From Sphingomonas sp. UBA978 (lineage in GTDB: Bacteria; Pseudomonadota; Alphaproteobacteria; Sphingomonadales; Sphingomonadaceae): a DNA stretch of 34,472 nt. The stretch spans positions 178,104 to 212,575 of the forward strand of contig NZ_DBBS01000021.1 of assembly GCF_002292295.1 (NCBI RefSeq). The letters are read 5' to 3'. The notes beneath the pieces are model-generated. The model was given only the letters and a program-made list of their open reading frames with translations. It made no database searches and was not told where the DNA came from. Position numbers and translations under genes: made by a program. Shown piece after piece: positions 7,232-15,143 of the stretch. Within the stretch, counting starts at the first letter, position 1. Each line of letters opens with the position of its first letter.

Positions 7232-8087
7232 AGGCGATGCACTTGCCGCAGGCGATATCCCGGCGGCGGCCGATCGGCTGGCGGCGGCGGGTTGCGCGCC
7301 GGGCGCGGGGGCGTGGCTGGAGGAGGGCGTCGCCGCCGACCTGCCGTTCGCCGCCGATCTCGGCGCGGCGCGGATCGCGCTGGAGGGGGCGTTCGCGGCG
7401 GTCGACGTGGTGGTCCAGCCGACCGCGACACGACGCAAGGCGCTGATCGTCGCCGACATGGATTCGACGATGATTACCGTCGAATGCATCGACGAGCTGG
7501 CCGATTATGCCGGGATCAAGGCCGAGGTCGCGGCGGTGACCGAGGCGGCGATGCGCGGCGAGCTCGATTTCGAGGGCGCGCTCGATGCGCGCGTCGCGCT
7601 GCTGGAAGGGTTGAGCGAGAGCGTCATCGCGCAATGTCTTGCCGAGCGGGTGCAGATCATGCCGGGCGCCAGGGCGCTGGTGCGGACGATGCGGGCGCAT
7701 GGCGCGGAGGCGGTGCTGGTGTCGGGCGGTTTCACCCGTTTCGCCGAACCGGTGGCGGCCGGGATCGGCTTCGACCGGGCGATCGCCAACGTGCTGCTGA
7801 TCGCGGACGGCCGGCTGACCGGCAAGGTCGCCAAGCCGATCGTCGGGTCGGCGACGAAGGAGGAAACGTTGCTCGCGGCGATCGATCGCCGCGGGATCGA
7901 CCCGGCGGTGTCGCTGGCGGTCGGCGACGGTGCGAACGATCTGGCGATGATCCGGCGCGCCGGGCTGGGCGTGGCCTATCACGCCAAGCCGATCGTCGCC
8001 GCCGCGGCCGGCGCGCGGATCGATCACGGCGACCTGTCGGCGCTGTTATATGCGCAGGGGTACAGGCGGTCGGAATGGGTGGCCTGA
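7212..8087 (+). CDS. serB: Phosphoserine phosphatase
   Basis: HAD-superfamily enzyme that releases serine from O-phosphoserine, the last step of serine synthesis. The start at ATG 7212 is supported by a strong GGGAGG 6 bases upstream and gives MFTATLIGDALAAGD. HAD motif I is ADMDSTMITVECIDELADYAG, with catalytic Asp82 and Asp84. Motif II is VLVSGGFTRFAEPVA, and motif IV is VGDGANDLAMIRRAGLGVAY with GDGAND acid residues. The first 75 residues form a small N-terminal region like that of other proteobacterial SerB proteins. The 291-residue length is normal. It is divergent from and overlaps miaA at the 5' ends, and converges on the SPOR gene at 8139. Confidence 0.96.
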   Translation: MFTATLIGDALAAGDIPAAADRLAAAGCAPGAGAWLEEGVAADLPFAADLGAARIALEGAFAAVDVVVQPTATRRKALIVADMDSTMITVECIDELADYAGIKAEVAAVTEAAMRGELDFEGALDARVALLEGLSESVIAQCLAERVQIMPGARALVRTMRAHGAEAVLVSGGFTRFAEPVAAGIGFDRAIANVLLIADGRLTGKVAKPIVGSATKEETLLAAIDRRGIDPAVSLAVGDGANDLAMIRRAGLGVAYHAKPIVAAAAGARIDHGDLSALLYAQGYRRSEWVA

Positions 8088-8138
8088 CGGTCGGCGCCTG
8101 ACCTTACCCGATGGGAGGGGGAGATGGGCGCGCGGGAG

Positions 8139-9170
8139 TCATGGCGCGACCACCACGCACGACACGCCCGACGCGGTGCATGCCTTTTGCGCCGCCGCCT
8201 TCGATGCGAAGCCGCCCGCCTGCAGGCGGATGACATTGCCCGCCTTGGCATAGACCGGCTGTGCGTTGCCGAGCTTGCCGCGGACCCGCGACCATTGCGT
8301 CTGGGCGTTCGCCTGCGTGCTGAATGCGCCGAGCTGGATCTTCCACGCGCCGCCGGTTGCGGCGGGCGCGGGTTTCACCGGGGCCGGCCGCGCCGGAGCC
8401 GGGCGCGATTCGTGCGCGGCGATGCGATCGTTGACCGGGCGGTCGGGCGAGGGCGCCGGCACGCGCTCCGGTCCGCCACGCGGCGGCAGCTTGACGGGGC
8501 GCGGCTGCGCGGCAGGGATGGTGGCGACCGGGCGGCGCGGAGCGGTGGACTCGATCGCCATCATGCCGCCGCGGCTGCCTTGCGCGGGCGCATTGCGCAG
8601 GTCGGCGGTGTAACGGCGGGTCAGCGCGGTGCCGCGCTCGCGGTCGGCGGGGGTGATATACTGGTCCATCTGCGCGAGCGTCTCCGACGCGGACTTCAGC
8701 CCCGCCTGCGACGCCAGCGTCATCAGCGCATAGGCGCGGGGATAGTCGCGCGCGACGCCGTCGCCGTTAAACAGCATCGTGCCGAGCACCAGCTGGCCGC
8801 GCGGCTCGCCGCGCTGCACCGACTTTTCCAGCCACGGCGCGGCTTCGGATTTGCGACCCGCCTGAAACAGGGCGAGGCCGTAATTGTCCTCCGCCTGCTG
8901 ATGGCCCTGCAGCGCCGCCCTGCGGAACCAGCTTTCCGCCAGCGCCGGGTCGAGCGGAACGCCGCGGCCGAGCTTGTACGCCTGCCCGAGGTTGAACTGC
9001 GCATCGGCATCGCCCGCCACCGCGGGGCCGCGCCACTGCGTCACCGCCGCATTGAAGTCGCCGCGCCCCCAGGCGTCGACGCCGGCCTTGACGTTCTGTG
9101 CCGCCGCCGGCGCCGCTCCGGCGAGGCTCGCGGCAAGCACAGCGCCCGCGATCCAACCCGTATTCCGCAT
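8139..9170 (-). CDS. Exported Sel1-repeat / SPOR-domain protein
   Basis: A 343-residue protein with signal peptide MRNTGWIAGAVLAASLAG followed by AAPAAAQ. Residues 30-150 carry Sel1-like helical repeats, for example DADAQFNLGQAYKLGRGV, HQQAEDNYGLALFQAG and RGQLVLGTMLFNGDGVARD. A proline-rich linker covers about 205-270. The last 70 residues form a SPOR domain (GGAWKIQLGAFSTQANAQTQ and NVIRLQAGGFASKAAAQKAC), which in characterised members binds denuded septal peptidoglycan. ATG 9170 was chosen because it starts the signal peptide cleanly; a GTG at 9179 is also in frame. It is divergent from the parA-like cluster, which encodes a second SPOR protein. A role in division or envelope remodelling is inferred. 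Confidence 0.88.
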   Translation of the reverse strand: MRNTGWIAGAVLAASLAGAAPAAAQNVKAGVDAWGRGDFNAAVTQWRGPAVAGDADAQFNLGQAYKLGRGVPLDPALAESWFRRAALQGHQQAEDNYGLALFQAGRKSEAAPWLEKSVQRGEPRGQLVLGTMLFNGDGVARDYPRAYALMTLASQAGLKSASETLAQMDQYITPADRERGTALTRRYTADLRNAPAQGSRGGMMAIESTAPRRPVATIPAAQPRPVKLPPRGGPERVPAPSPDRPVNDRIAAHESRPAPARPAPVKPAPAATGGAWKIQLGAFSTQANAQTQWSRVRGKLGNAQPVYAKAGNVIRLQAGGFASKAAAQKACTASGVSCVVVAP

Positions 9171-9321
9171 GCCTGTCACCCTTTCGACCGTCCCGGCCGC
9201 ATCATGCCCCGGCTGTGCCCGCAGGCAAAGCGCGATCGCACGATTGCCCCCATTAACCGCTTCTTAGCCCCGCTCTGGCAGGTCTGCGTCCGGAAATAGC
9301 GATAATTTTTAAAGGGGGCCT

Positions 9322-10044
9322 ATGCGCGTTCTCGCGATGGCATCGCAAAAGGGTGGATCGGGCAAGACGACCTTGTCCGGGCATCTGGCCGTGCAGGCGC
9401 AGCTGGCGGGGCATGGCCCGGTCGTGCTGATCGACATCGATCCGCAGGGCAGCCTGTCGGAATGGTGGAACGAGCGCACGGCGGAATATCCGGCGTTCGC
9501 GCAGACCACCGTCGCGCGGTTGCAGGCCGATCTGGAGGTGCTGCGCCAGCAGGGCTTCAAGCTCGCGATGATCGATACGCCGCCCGCGATCACCATGGCG
9601 ATCCAGAGCGTCATCAACGTGTCCGAACTGGTCGTGGTGCCGACCCGCCCCAGCCCGCACGACCTGCGCGCGGTCGGCGCCACCGTCGATTTGTGCGACC
9701 GCGCCGGCAAGCCGCTGATCTTCGTCGTCAATGCGGCGACGCCCAAGGCGCGGATCACCTCCGACGCCGCGGTCGCGCTGTCGCAGCACGGCACCGTCGC
9801 ACCGATCACCATCCATCAGCGCACCGACTTCGCCGCGTCGATGATCGATGGCCGTACCGTGATGGAGGTCGATCCGAACGGCAAGTCGGCGGGCGAGATC
9901 GCGCAGCTATGGACCTATGTCGCCGACCGGCTGGAAAAGAACTTCCGCCGCACCGTGTTCAGCGTGCCGACCGTCTCCGGCGGACCCGGCTTCGGCCAGC
10001 GTCCCGCGGCGAGCGGCTTCGGCCGCCGCGTGGTGGGAGGGTGA
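9322..10044 (+). CDS. ParA/MinD-type ATPase (orphan ParA-like)
   Basis: A 240-residue deviant Walker A ATPase. Residues 9-17 read QKGGSGKTT, with signature Lys10 and Lys15. Asp38-Asp40 lie in LIDIDPQGSLSEWW, and MIDTPP follows as Walker B. Such proteins position chromosomes, plasmids or protein clusters by ATP-driven gradients on DNA or membrane. About 30 C-terminal residues are Gly/Pro/Phe-rich and not part of the fold. No parB gene or parS-like repeat is nearby, which argues against the chromosomal ParA and for a cargo-positioning orphan. The ATG is preceded by AAAGGGGG. A GATAAT hexamer at 9301 could be a -10 box, but no convincing -35 was found. The downstream partner starts 2 bp after its stop. 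Confidence 0.92.
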   Translation: MRVLAMASQKGGSGKTTLSGHLAVQAQLAGHGPVVLIDIDPQGSLSEWWNERTAEYPAFAQTTVARLQADLEVLRQQGFKLAMIDTPPAITMAIQSVINVSELVVVPTRPSPHDLRAVGATVDLCDRAGKPLIFVVNAATPKARITSDAAVALSQHGTVAPITIHQRTDFAASMIDGRTVMEVDPNGKSAGEIAQLWTYVADRLEKNFRRTVFSVPTVSGGPGFGQRPAASGFGRRVVGG

Positions 10045-10046
10045 GC

Positions 10047-10574
10047 ATGTTCGGATCGTCCAAGCCGATGGCATCGCTGTCGTCGGGTCTGCTCGCCCGC
10101 AAGGGGCAGGCGCGGCCGGCGATGCGCAGCCAGGGGTTCGGCGGCTTCGGCGGCGGCCAGGCGGCCGACGATCTCGGCTGGAACGACATGGGGACCAACG
10201 AGGCACCTGCGCCAGTCGCTGCACCCGTGGTCGCGGCACCGGTCGTGGCGGCAGGTCCGGTTTCTACCGGCCCGGTGCCGACCGTGCTCGTCCAGCGCGA
10301 ATTGCTCGCCGCGCAGATCGGATCGCCCGAAGCGACCAAATCGGTGTCCGTCGCCACCGCGACGCGCATCCGGCGCGAGACGCAGCATGGCGGCAAGGCG
10401 GCTTTCACGCTGCGGGTCGATGCCGACCGGCACCTGCGGTTGCGGCTCGCCTCCGCGATCACGAACCGCTCCGCGCAGGACCTGGTGACCGAGGCGCTCG
10501 ACGCGCTGCTCGGTGCCGTACCGGAGGTGGAGGCGCTCGTCGCGCAGCTGCCGCCGGCCAAGGCCGCCCGGTAA
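10047..10574 (+). CDS. Probable ParA partner with a disordered N-terminus and possible ribbon-helix-helix C-terminus
   Basis: A 175-residue protein of no family I can name with certainty. Residues 1-50 are Gly/Ser-rich (MASLSSGLLARKGQARPAMR, then GFGGFGGGQAADD). Residues 52-80 are an Ala/Pro/Val linker. Residues 112-160 look like a small strand-helix-helix unit: KAAFTLRVDADRHLRLRLAS followed by RSAQDLVTEALDALL. This resembles ribbon-helix-helix proteins that pair with ParA ATPases. The ATG is 2 bp after the ParA-like stop, with GGGAGG upstream, so the two are translationally close. The fold assignment is inference from the pattern of hydrophobic and charged residues. Confidence 0.75.
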   Translation: MFGSSKPMASLSSGLLARKGQARPAMRSQGFGGFGGGQAADDLGWNDMGTNEAPAPVAAPVVAAPVVAAGPVSTGPVPTVLVQRELLAAQIGSPEATKSVSVATATRIRRETQHGGKAAFTLRVDADRHLRLRLASAITNRSAQDLVTEALDALLGAVPEVEALVAQLPPAKAAR

Positions 10575-10600
10575 CCGACCAAGATCTGGGGAAACACCCG

Positions 10601-11932
10601 ATGACACCACGTCTGATCCTGACCTTCGGCATGTCCGCGCTGGTGCTCGGCGGCACGATGGTCGGCTGCACCGGTTCGACCGGCCGCATCGCCTCGGCGG
10701 GTGACCGCAGCGACGCGCAGGCGGCGAAGGCCGCGGCGCGCAACGCCGACAAGGCGGCGCGCGCGCTCGCCAAGCGCGACGTCGCCACTGCCGTGCGCTT
10801 CGCGGAGGATGCGGTGGCGCTGGCGCCGCGCGACGCCGGCTATCGCATGCTGCTCGGCCAGAGCTATCTGCAGGCAGGGCGTTTCCCGTCGGCGCGCGAC
10901 ACGTTCGCGGACGTCGTCCAGCTGTATCCGGCGAACGGCAAGGCGGCGCTCAACCTCGCGCTGACGCAGGTCTCCACCGGCGACTGGGCGGCGGCGCAGG
11001 CGACGCTGCACGCCAATGCGGCGGCGATTCCGGTCGGCGACCTCGGCCTCGCGACCGCACTCGCCGGCAATCCCGCGGCCGCGATCGAGATCCTCAACGC
11101 CGCGGCACGCGCGCCGGGGGCGAACGCCAAGATCCGGCAGAATCTTGCGCTCAGTTATGCGCTGGCCGGGCAGTGGAACATGGCGCGGGTCGCGGCGGCG
11201 GCGGACCTGTCGGCCGCCGACCTCGACGCGCGGCTGGAACAATGGGCGGCGTTCGCGCAGCCGCGGGGGGCGTCAGATCAGGTCGCCACGCTGCTCGGCG
11301 TGATCCCGGTGGCCGATGGCGGCCGTCCGGTCGCGCTCGCGCTCAACGCCGCGGTACCGGTGACGCCGGTGCTGGACGCGCCGGAGCAGGTCGCCACCGC
11401 GGCGCCTGTCGCCGCGCCGGCGCCTGCCGAAACGCCCGAGGCGCAATTCGCCAAGGTGTCGCTTGCGAAGGTGACGTTCGGGCCGCGGATCGAGGTGGTG
11501 CAGCCGCTGCCCGCGCCGCTGATCCGCGCCGCCGCCACGCCGACCCGCGTCGCGCTGGCGACGCCGGCCGCGTCCGCGCGGGTGGTGCAGATGGTGCCGG
11601 CCGCCAAGCCGTTCGTCCGCGCGCGTGCCGCGGCCGGCGGCGACTGGTTCGTGCAGATCGGCGCCTTCCGCAACGCCGCGGTCGCCCGGTCCGGATGGGA
11701 CAGCGCGACACGCCGCTTCGCCACCTTGTCGGGCCACCAGCCGACGGGGACGATGGTCGCCGCGGCGCAAGGGTCGCTCTATCGTCTGTCGGTCGGCGGC
11801 TTCACCCGCGACGCGGCCGACGACATGTGCCGCGCCTATCGCGCCAGGGGCGGTGCCTGTTTCGTCCGCCGCGAGGCCGGCGACCGCATGGCGCAATGGC
11901 TGCGCACCCCGGTGCAGATGGCCTCGCGCTAG
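10601..11932 (+). CDS. TPR / SPOR-domain lipoprotein
   Basis: A 443-residue exported protein. The N-terminus MTPRLILTFGMSALVLGGTM ends in VGC, giving a plausible lipobox with Cys near residue 23 and thus an outer-membrane lipoprotein. Residues about 35-215 are alanine-rich TPR helices (RDVATAVRFAEDAVALAPRD, YRMLLGQSYLQAGRFPSARD, IRQNLALSYALAGQWNMARV), resembling TadD-like TPR lipoproteins. A Pro/Ala linker covers 235-340. The SPOR domain runs from about 345 to 428 (GGDWFVQIGAFRNAAVARSG, SLYRLSVGGFTRDAADDMC). It lies 26 bp after the ParA partner gene, so the three genes are probably one operon. The SPOR domain suggests recruitment to the septum. Confidence 0.88.
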   Translation: MTPRLILTFGMSALVLGGTMVGCTGSTGRIASAGDRSDAQAAKAAARNADKAARALAKRDVATAVRFAEDAVALAPRDAGYRMLLGQSYLQAGRFPSARDTFADVVQLYPANGKAALNLALTQVSTGDWAAAQATLHANAAAIPVGDLGLATALAGNPAAAIEILNAAARAPGANAKIRQNLALSYALAGQWNMARVAAAADLSAADLDARLEQWAAFAQPRGASDQVATLLGVIPVADGGRPVALALNAAVPVTPVLDAPEQVATAAPVAAPAPAETPEAQFAKVSLAKVTFGPRIEVVQPLPAPLIRAAATPTRVALATPAASARVVQMVPAAKPFVRARAAAGGDWFVQIGAFRNAAVARSGWDSATRRFATLSGHQPTGTMVAAAQGSLYRLSVGGFTRDAADDMCRAYRARGGACFVRREAGDRMAQWLRTPVQMASR

Positions 11933-11950
11933 GGCCGATCTGCAAACAGC

Positions 11951-12013
11951 GGTTTCGCGCGCTTCCGGCGCTCACTTACCGTTAGCACGCTGCGCTCCGG
12001 GTCGCGCGAAACC
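11951..12013. repeat. Inverted repeat between convergent genes
   Basis: GGTTTCGCGCG at 11951-11961 and its exact complement at 12003-12013 flank 41 nt. The element lies in the 120-bp gap between the SPOR lipoprotein gene and the convergent pyrC-like gene. There is no T-run. It could act as a convergent-transcript hairpin or be a short mobile-type repeat; only the 11-bp arms are certain. Confidence 0.55.
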
Positions 12014-12052
12014 ACCGTTTTCGGCACGTCATCATCTGAATGGCGATCGACC

Positions 12053-13276
12053 CTAGGCGATCTCCCGGCCCGCCTTCCACAGCCGCAGCACGCGGCCCTG
12101 GACGGGCAGGCCGTCGAAGGGGGTGTTGCCCTCCGACCCGACGAAGGCGGTGCCGTCGATCTGCCACGGCGTGTCGGCGTCGAAGAGCATCAGGTCGGCG
12201 GGCTTGCCCGGCTCCAGCGTACCCGTGTCGAGCCCCAGCACCTTTGCCGGATTGGCGGACAGCATCGCCAGCAGCCGTTCGAGCGGCAGCAGGCCGTCGC
12301 GCACCAGCATCAGCCCGAGCGGCAGCAACGTCTCCGCCCCGGCCATGCCCGCCGCCGAATCGGCGAAGGGCAGGCGCTTTTCCTCTGGTCCGTGCGGATC
12401 GTGGCCCGAGGCGAGCACGTCGATCGTCCCGTCCTTCACCGCGGCCAGCGCCGCCTGCCGGTCGCCCTCGCTGCGCAATGGCGGCGAGAGATGGGCGTAG
12501 GTGCGGAAATCGCTCATCGCGATGTCGGACAGATGCAGATGCGCCGGCGTGATGCCGCAGGTGACGCGCACGCCGCGTCGTTTGGCGGCGCGGATCAGGT
12601 CGAAAGCGGCGGCGGTGGTCGCCTGACGGATGTGCAGCCGCGCACCGCTCTCCTCCGCGAGCATCAGGTCGCGTGCCACCGCCAGCGCCTCGGCCACCGC
12701 CGGCGCGGAGGGCAGGCCGAGCCGCGTCGCCGTCTCGCCATCGGTGGTCACCGCGCCCGCGGTGAGGCCGCCGTCCTCGGCATGCGCGACGACCGCGATG
12801 TCGAGGTCGCGGGCGTAGGCGAGCACGCGCAGCATCACGCCGCTGTCCGCGATCCAGTGCCGCCCGGTGCCGACCGCCCGTGCGCCGGCGGAGGCGCAGA
12901 CCGCCATTTCCGCCATGTCACGGCCCTCGAGGCCGCGCGTCGCCGCGGCGATCGGGTGGATCCACAGGTCCGGCTTGCCGATCAGCGCGGCACGCTGGAC
13001 GATGCCGGGATCGTCGAGCACGCGGTTGCCGTCGGGCATCAGCGCGACGCGGACGATGCCGCCGGCGCGGAAGGCGGCGCGATCGATCCGGAACACGCCG
13101 AGGTCGACGATGCCGGGCGCGAGCGTCCGGCCGCCGCAGTCGACGGTCGTCGCGTCGGACGGCATTTCGAACGTCCCCGATGCGACGATCGCGCCGTCGC
13201 GGACCAGCAGGCCGCCGGACGTCACGCCGCCGACCGGGCAGGCGAGGCGGGCGTTCAGGAAGGCGATCGTGCTCAT
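12053..13276 (-). CDS. Dihydroorotase-like protein lacking the metal-binding motif
   Basis: A 407-residue amidohydrolase of the dihydroorotase family beside pyrB. Active dihydroorotases have PGxxDxHxH; here residues 54-65 read PGIVDLGVFRID, so both histidines (positions 60 and 62) are lost. The segment that normally has a metal-binding His reads LHIRQATT (214-221), and the usual TPHHL reads TPAHLHL. HAED (165-168) and GHDPHGPEEK (291-300) remain. This matches the idea of a non-catalytic pseudo-dihydroorotase, as in the Pseudomonas PyrB-PyrC' aspartate transcarbamoylase complex, where it is structural. An active PyrC would then be encoded elsewhere. Start ATG 13276 overlaps the pyrB stop by 4 bp (ATGA), which implies coupled translation. 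Inactivity is inferred. Confidence 0.88.
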   Translation of the reverse strand: MSTIAFLNARLACPVGGVTSGGLLVRDGAIVASGTFEMPSDATTVDCGGRTLAPGIVDLGVFRIDRAAFRAGGIVRVALMPDGNRVLDDPGIVQRAALIGKPDLWIHPIAAATRGLEGRDMAEMAVCASAGARAVGTGRHWIADSGVMLRVLAYARDLDIAVVAHAEDGGLTAGAVTTDGETATRLGLPSAPAVAEALAVARDLMLAEESGARLHIRQATTAAAFDLIRAAKRRGVRVTCGITPAHLHLSDIAMSDFRTYAHLSPPLRSEGDRQAALAAVKDGTIDVLASGHDPHGPEEKRLPFADSAAGMAGAETLLPLGLMLVRDGLLPLERLLAMLSANPAKVLGLDTGTLEPGKPADLMLFDADTPWQIDGTAFVGSEGNTPFDGLPVQGRVLRLWKAGREIA

Positions 13277-14256
13277 GCCCAGCCCTCCACGCCGCGCGCG
13301 CGGCGGGTGAGGACATCCAGACACGCCATCCGCACCGCCACACCCATCTCCACCTGTTCCGTGATCGCCGATTGCGGCCCGTCGGCGACGGCCGAATCGA
13401 TCTCCACCCCGCGGTTCATTGGGCCGGGGTGCATGACCAGCGCATCCGGCAGCTTCGCCAGCCGCTCCGGTGTCAGGCCGTAGCGCATCCGGTATTCGCG
13501 GCTGGAGGGGATGTAGCCGCCCGCCATCCGCTCGTTCTGGACGCGCAGCATCATGACGACGTCGGCACCGGCCAGCGCCGCGTCGAAATCGGTGAACGGC
13601 GTCACCCCCATCCGCTCGATCGCGGCGGGCATCAGCGTCGACGGCGCGCAGACCCGCACCTCCGCCGCGAGCGCGGTCAGCGCGAGGATGTTCGAGCGCG
13701 CGACGCGGCTGTGCAGCACGTCGCCGCAGATCACCACGTGCTGCCCGGCGATGCTGCCCCGGCGCCGGCGGATCGTCAGCGCATCGAGCAGCGCCTGCGT
13801 CGGATGTTCGTGGCGCCCGTCGCCGGCGTTGAGCACCGGGCAATCGACCTTGTCGGCGATCAGCCGCACCGCGCCCGACGACATATGGCGGATCACGATC
13901 ACGTCGGCGCGCATCGCGTTCAGCGTCTGCGCGGTGTCGATCAGCGTCTCACCCTTCTTCACGCTCGACGTCGCGGCATGCATGTTGACGACGTCCGCGC
14001 CGAGCCGCTTGCCGGCGATCTCGAAGCTCAGCAGCGTGCGCGTGCTGTTTTCGAAGAAGGCGTTGATCTGCGTCAGACCGGCGAGGCGCTTGTCGGGCGC
14101 GGCATGGCTGCGGTTGGCGCCGACCCACGTCTCCGCCTCGTCGAGCAGGAACGCGATCTCATGCGGCTGAAGCCCGTCGATGCCGGTCAAATGCCGGTGC
14201 GGGAAGACGGCGCCTCCCTCGATCAGGGCGGCGGGGCGGTGGTCCGAGCGTTGCAT
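13273..14256 (-). CDS. pyrB: Aspartate carbamoyltransferase catalytic subunit
   Basis: Joins carbamoyl phosphate and aspartate in pyrimidine synthesis. The carbamoyl-phosphate loop STRT lies at residues 71-74 within FFENSTRTLLSFE. RHMSSGA follows, then GDGRHEHPTQALLDALT, MMLRVQNERM and HPGPMNRGVEIDS, all standard for PyrB. At 327 residues it is slightly longer than the E. coli chain. ATG 14256 was chosen; a TTG directly before it is also possible, and no strong Shine-Dalgarno is seen. It is the first gene of a two-gene unit with the dihydroorotase-like gene. No regulatory pyrI gene is visible, consistent with the dihydroorotase-associated class. A lower-GC island begins about 60 bp upstream. 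Confidence 0.96.
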   Translation of the reverse strand: MQRSDHRPAALIEGGAVFPHRHLTGIDGLQPHEIAFLLDEAETWVGANRSHAAPDKRLAGLTQINAFFENSTRTLLSFEIAGKRLGADVVNMHAATSSVKKGETLIDTAQTLNAMRADVIVIRHMSSGAVRLIADKVDCPVLNAGDGRHEHPTQALLDALTIRRRRGSIAGQHVVICGDVLHSRVARSNILALTALAAEVRVCAPSTLMPAAIERMGVTPFTDFDAALAGADVVMMLRVQNERMAGGYIPSSREYRMRYGLTPERLAKLPDALVMHPGPMNRGVEIDSAVADGPQSAITEQVEMGVAVRMACLDVLTRRARGVEGWA

Positions 14257-14309
14257 CAAGGGCGCCGGGTAGCGCCGGGGCGGGGCGGGGGCAAGCGGGG
14301 GACGCGTGG

Positions 14310-15135
14310 AGTATCACTCGCGAATTCATTCTGGATAGTTGTAACCTATGATGCGATTTGACACCTGGCTTGACGGTGCACTGTGACTGATCCCACTTCC
14401 CAGCTCATAAAATCACAACCCCGAAATTGGGAAAAGGTAATAATCTCGTCATCTGGATGGATTGCCGCTGTATTCATGGGCTTTCTCAATTGTCCGGGAA
14501 AGATAAACGAGTTCCGAAAGGAGTTCCCGTCAGCAGCGGAAAGCATGGGCCTTTGGAATCCGGTGGATTACCGTTTTTCCGGGGATTGAAGTTTGGTGCA
14601 GAGCTGCGAATTTAATCCATATGAGGTTGGAAATATTGACGAAATTGAGGCCGGGGCTGAAATGCGCAGTAGTGGACTGGACGTGAGTCTCCGCTTTGAA
14701 AATAGGAAGGGCCTAGTCACGGGTGAGATTATGTCTGAGGGGCTGAGTAAACACTACGTTTTTCCGGAGGCGCAGATGAAAGGTGCTGCTTCAGGCGAAA
14801 ATATTAAACTTCGTGTTTTTGACTGGATCAATGCCAAGCCAGTGACCCTAGCAACTGTAAAGTTTAGGCGCGTCAATGAAGACTGCCTATCATTCGAGTT
14901 AGTTGATGGATCAAGCAGTATTCTACCCAGAAAAGCCTATTTGACCAGGCAAACCAAAGGCTATTATCAGAGTCGTACGAGGGAAGGTGGGTTAATGCAA
15001 AACGCGCTTCGCAAAGTGATTGAAAATATTAGACATGATGAGGCATCTAAAAGCTTAACAAGTAAATAATCTCACAGATCGCGCTACACTGGCTGCCCTA
15101 GGAAAAGTCATTTTGATATTCGGTCTTTCGTATAA
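14310..15135. other. Lower-GC island between pyrB and ruvX
   Basis: About 0.8 kb is visibly more AT-rich than the flanking GC-rich genes, with runs such as GAAAATATTAAACTTCG. It holds only the interrupted unknown gene. No transposase, tRNA or clear direct repeats flank it by eye. The edges are estimated from composition and are approximate. Confidence 0.6.
14383..15069 (+). pseudogene. Unknown gene, apparently interrupted by an in-frame TGA
   Basis: I do not recognise this protein. Codons 14383-14586 and 14590-15066 are in the same frame, split by one TGA at 14587-14589. The first part (68 aa from GTG) holds a hydrophobic stretch, VIISSSGWIAAVFMGFL. The second part (from about TTG 14593 or GTG 14596) is soluble, with GEIMSEGLSKHYVFPEAQM and LSFELVDGSSSILPRKAYL. 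The junction reads RFSGD-stop-S. If TGA were TGG it would read GDWS, a natural-looking continuation, so a nonsense mutation is plausible. Two separate small genes restarting at 14593 remain the alternative. The base composition is clearly more AT-rich than the surroundings and includes codons rare in the neighbours (ATA, TTA, AAA), which suggests recent transfer. Confidence 0.55.
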
Positions 15136-15143
15136 TGGTTGCG

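Noticed and set aside
6266..7489. Upstream extension of miaA to 407 codons
   Set aside because: The added 86 residues are low-complexity Ala/Ser sequence antisense to serB; MiaA proteins begin shortly before the P-loop.
9301..9306. GATAAT as a -10 box for the ParA-like gene
   Set aside because: No acceptable -35 hexamer lies 16-18 bp upstream and the leader would be only about 9 nt, so it is not listed as a promoter.
9917..11932. A 671-codon frame that would fuse to the TPR/SPOR protein
   Set aside because: The upstream part overlaps the ParA-like gene and its partner out of frame; the lipoprotein signal at 10601 marks the real start.
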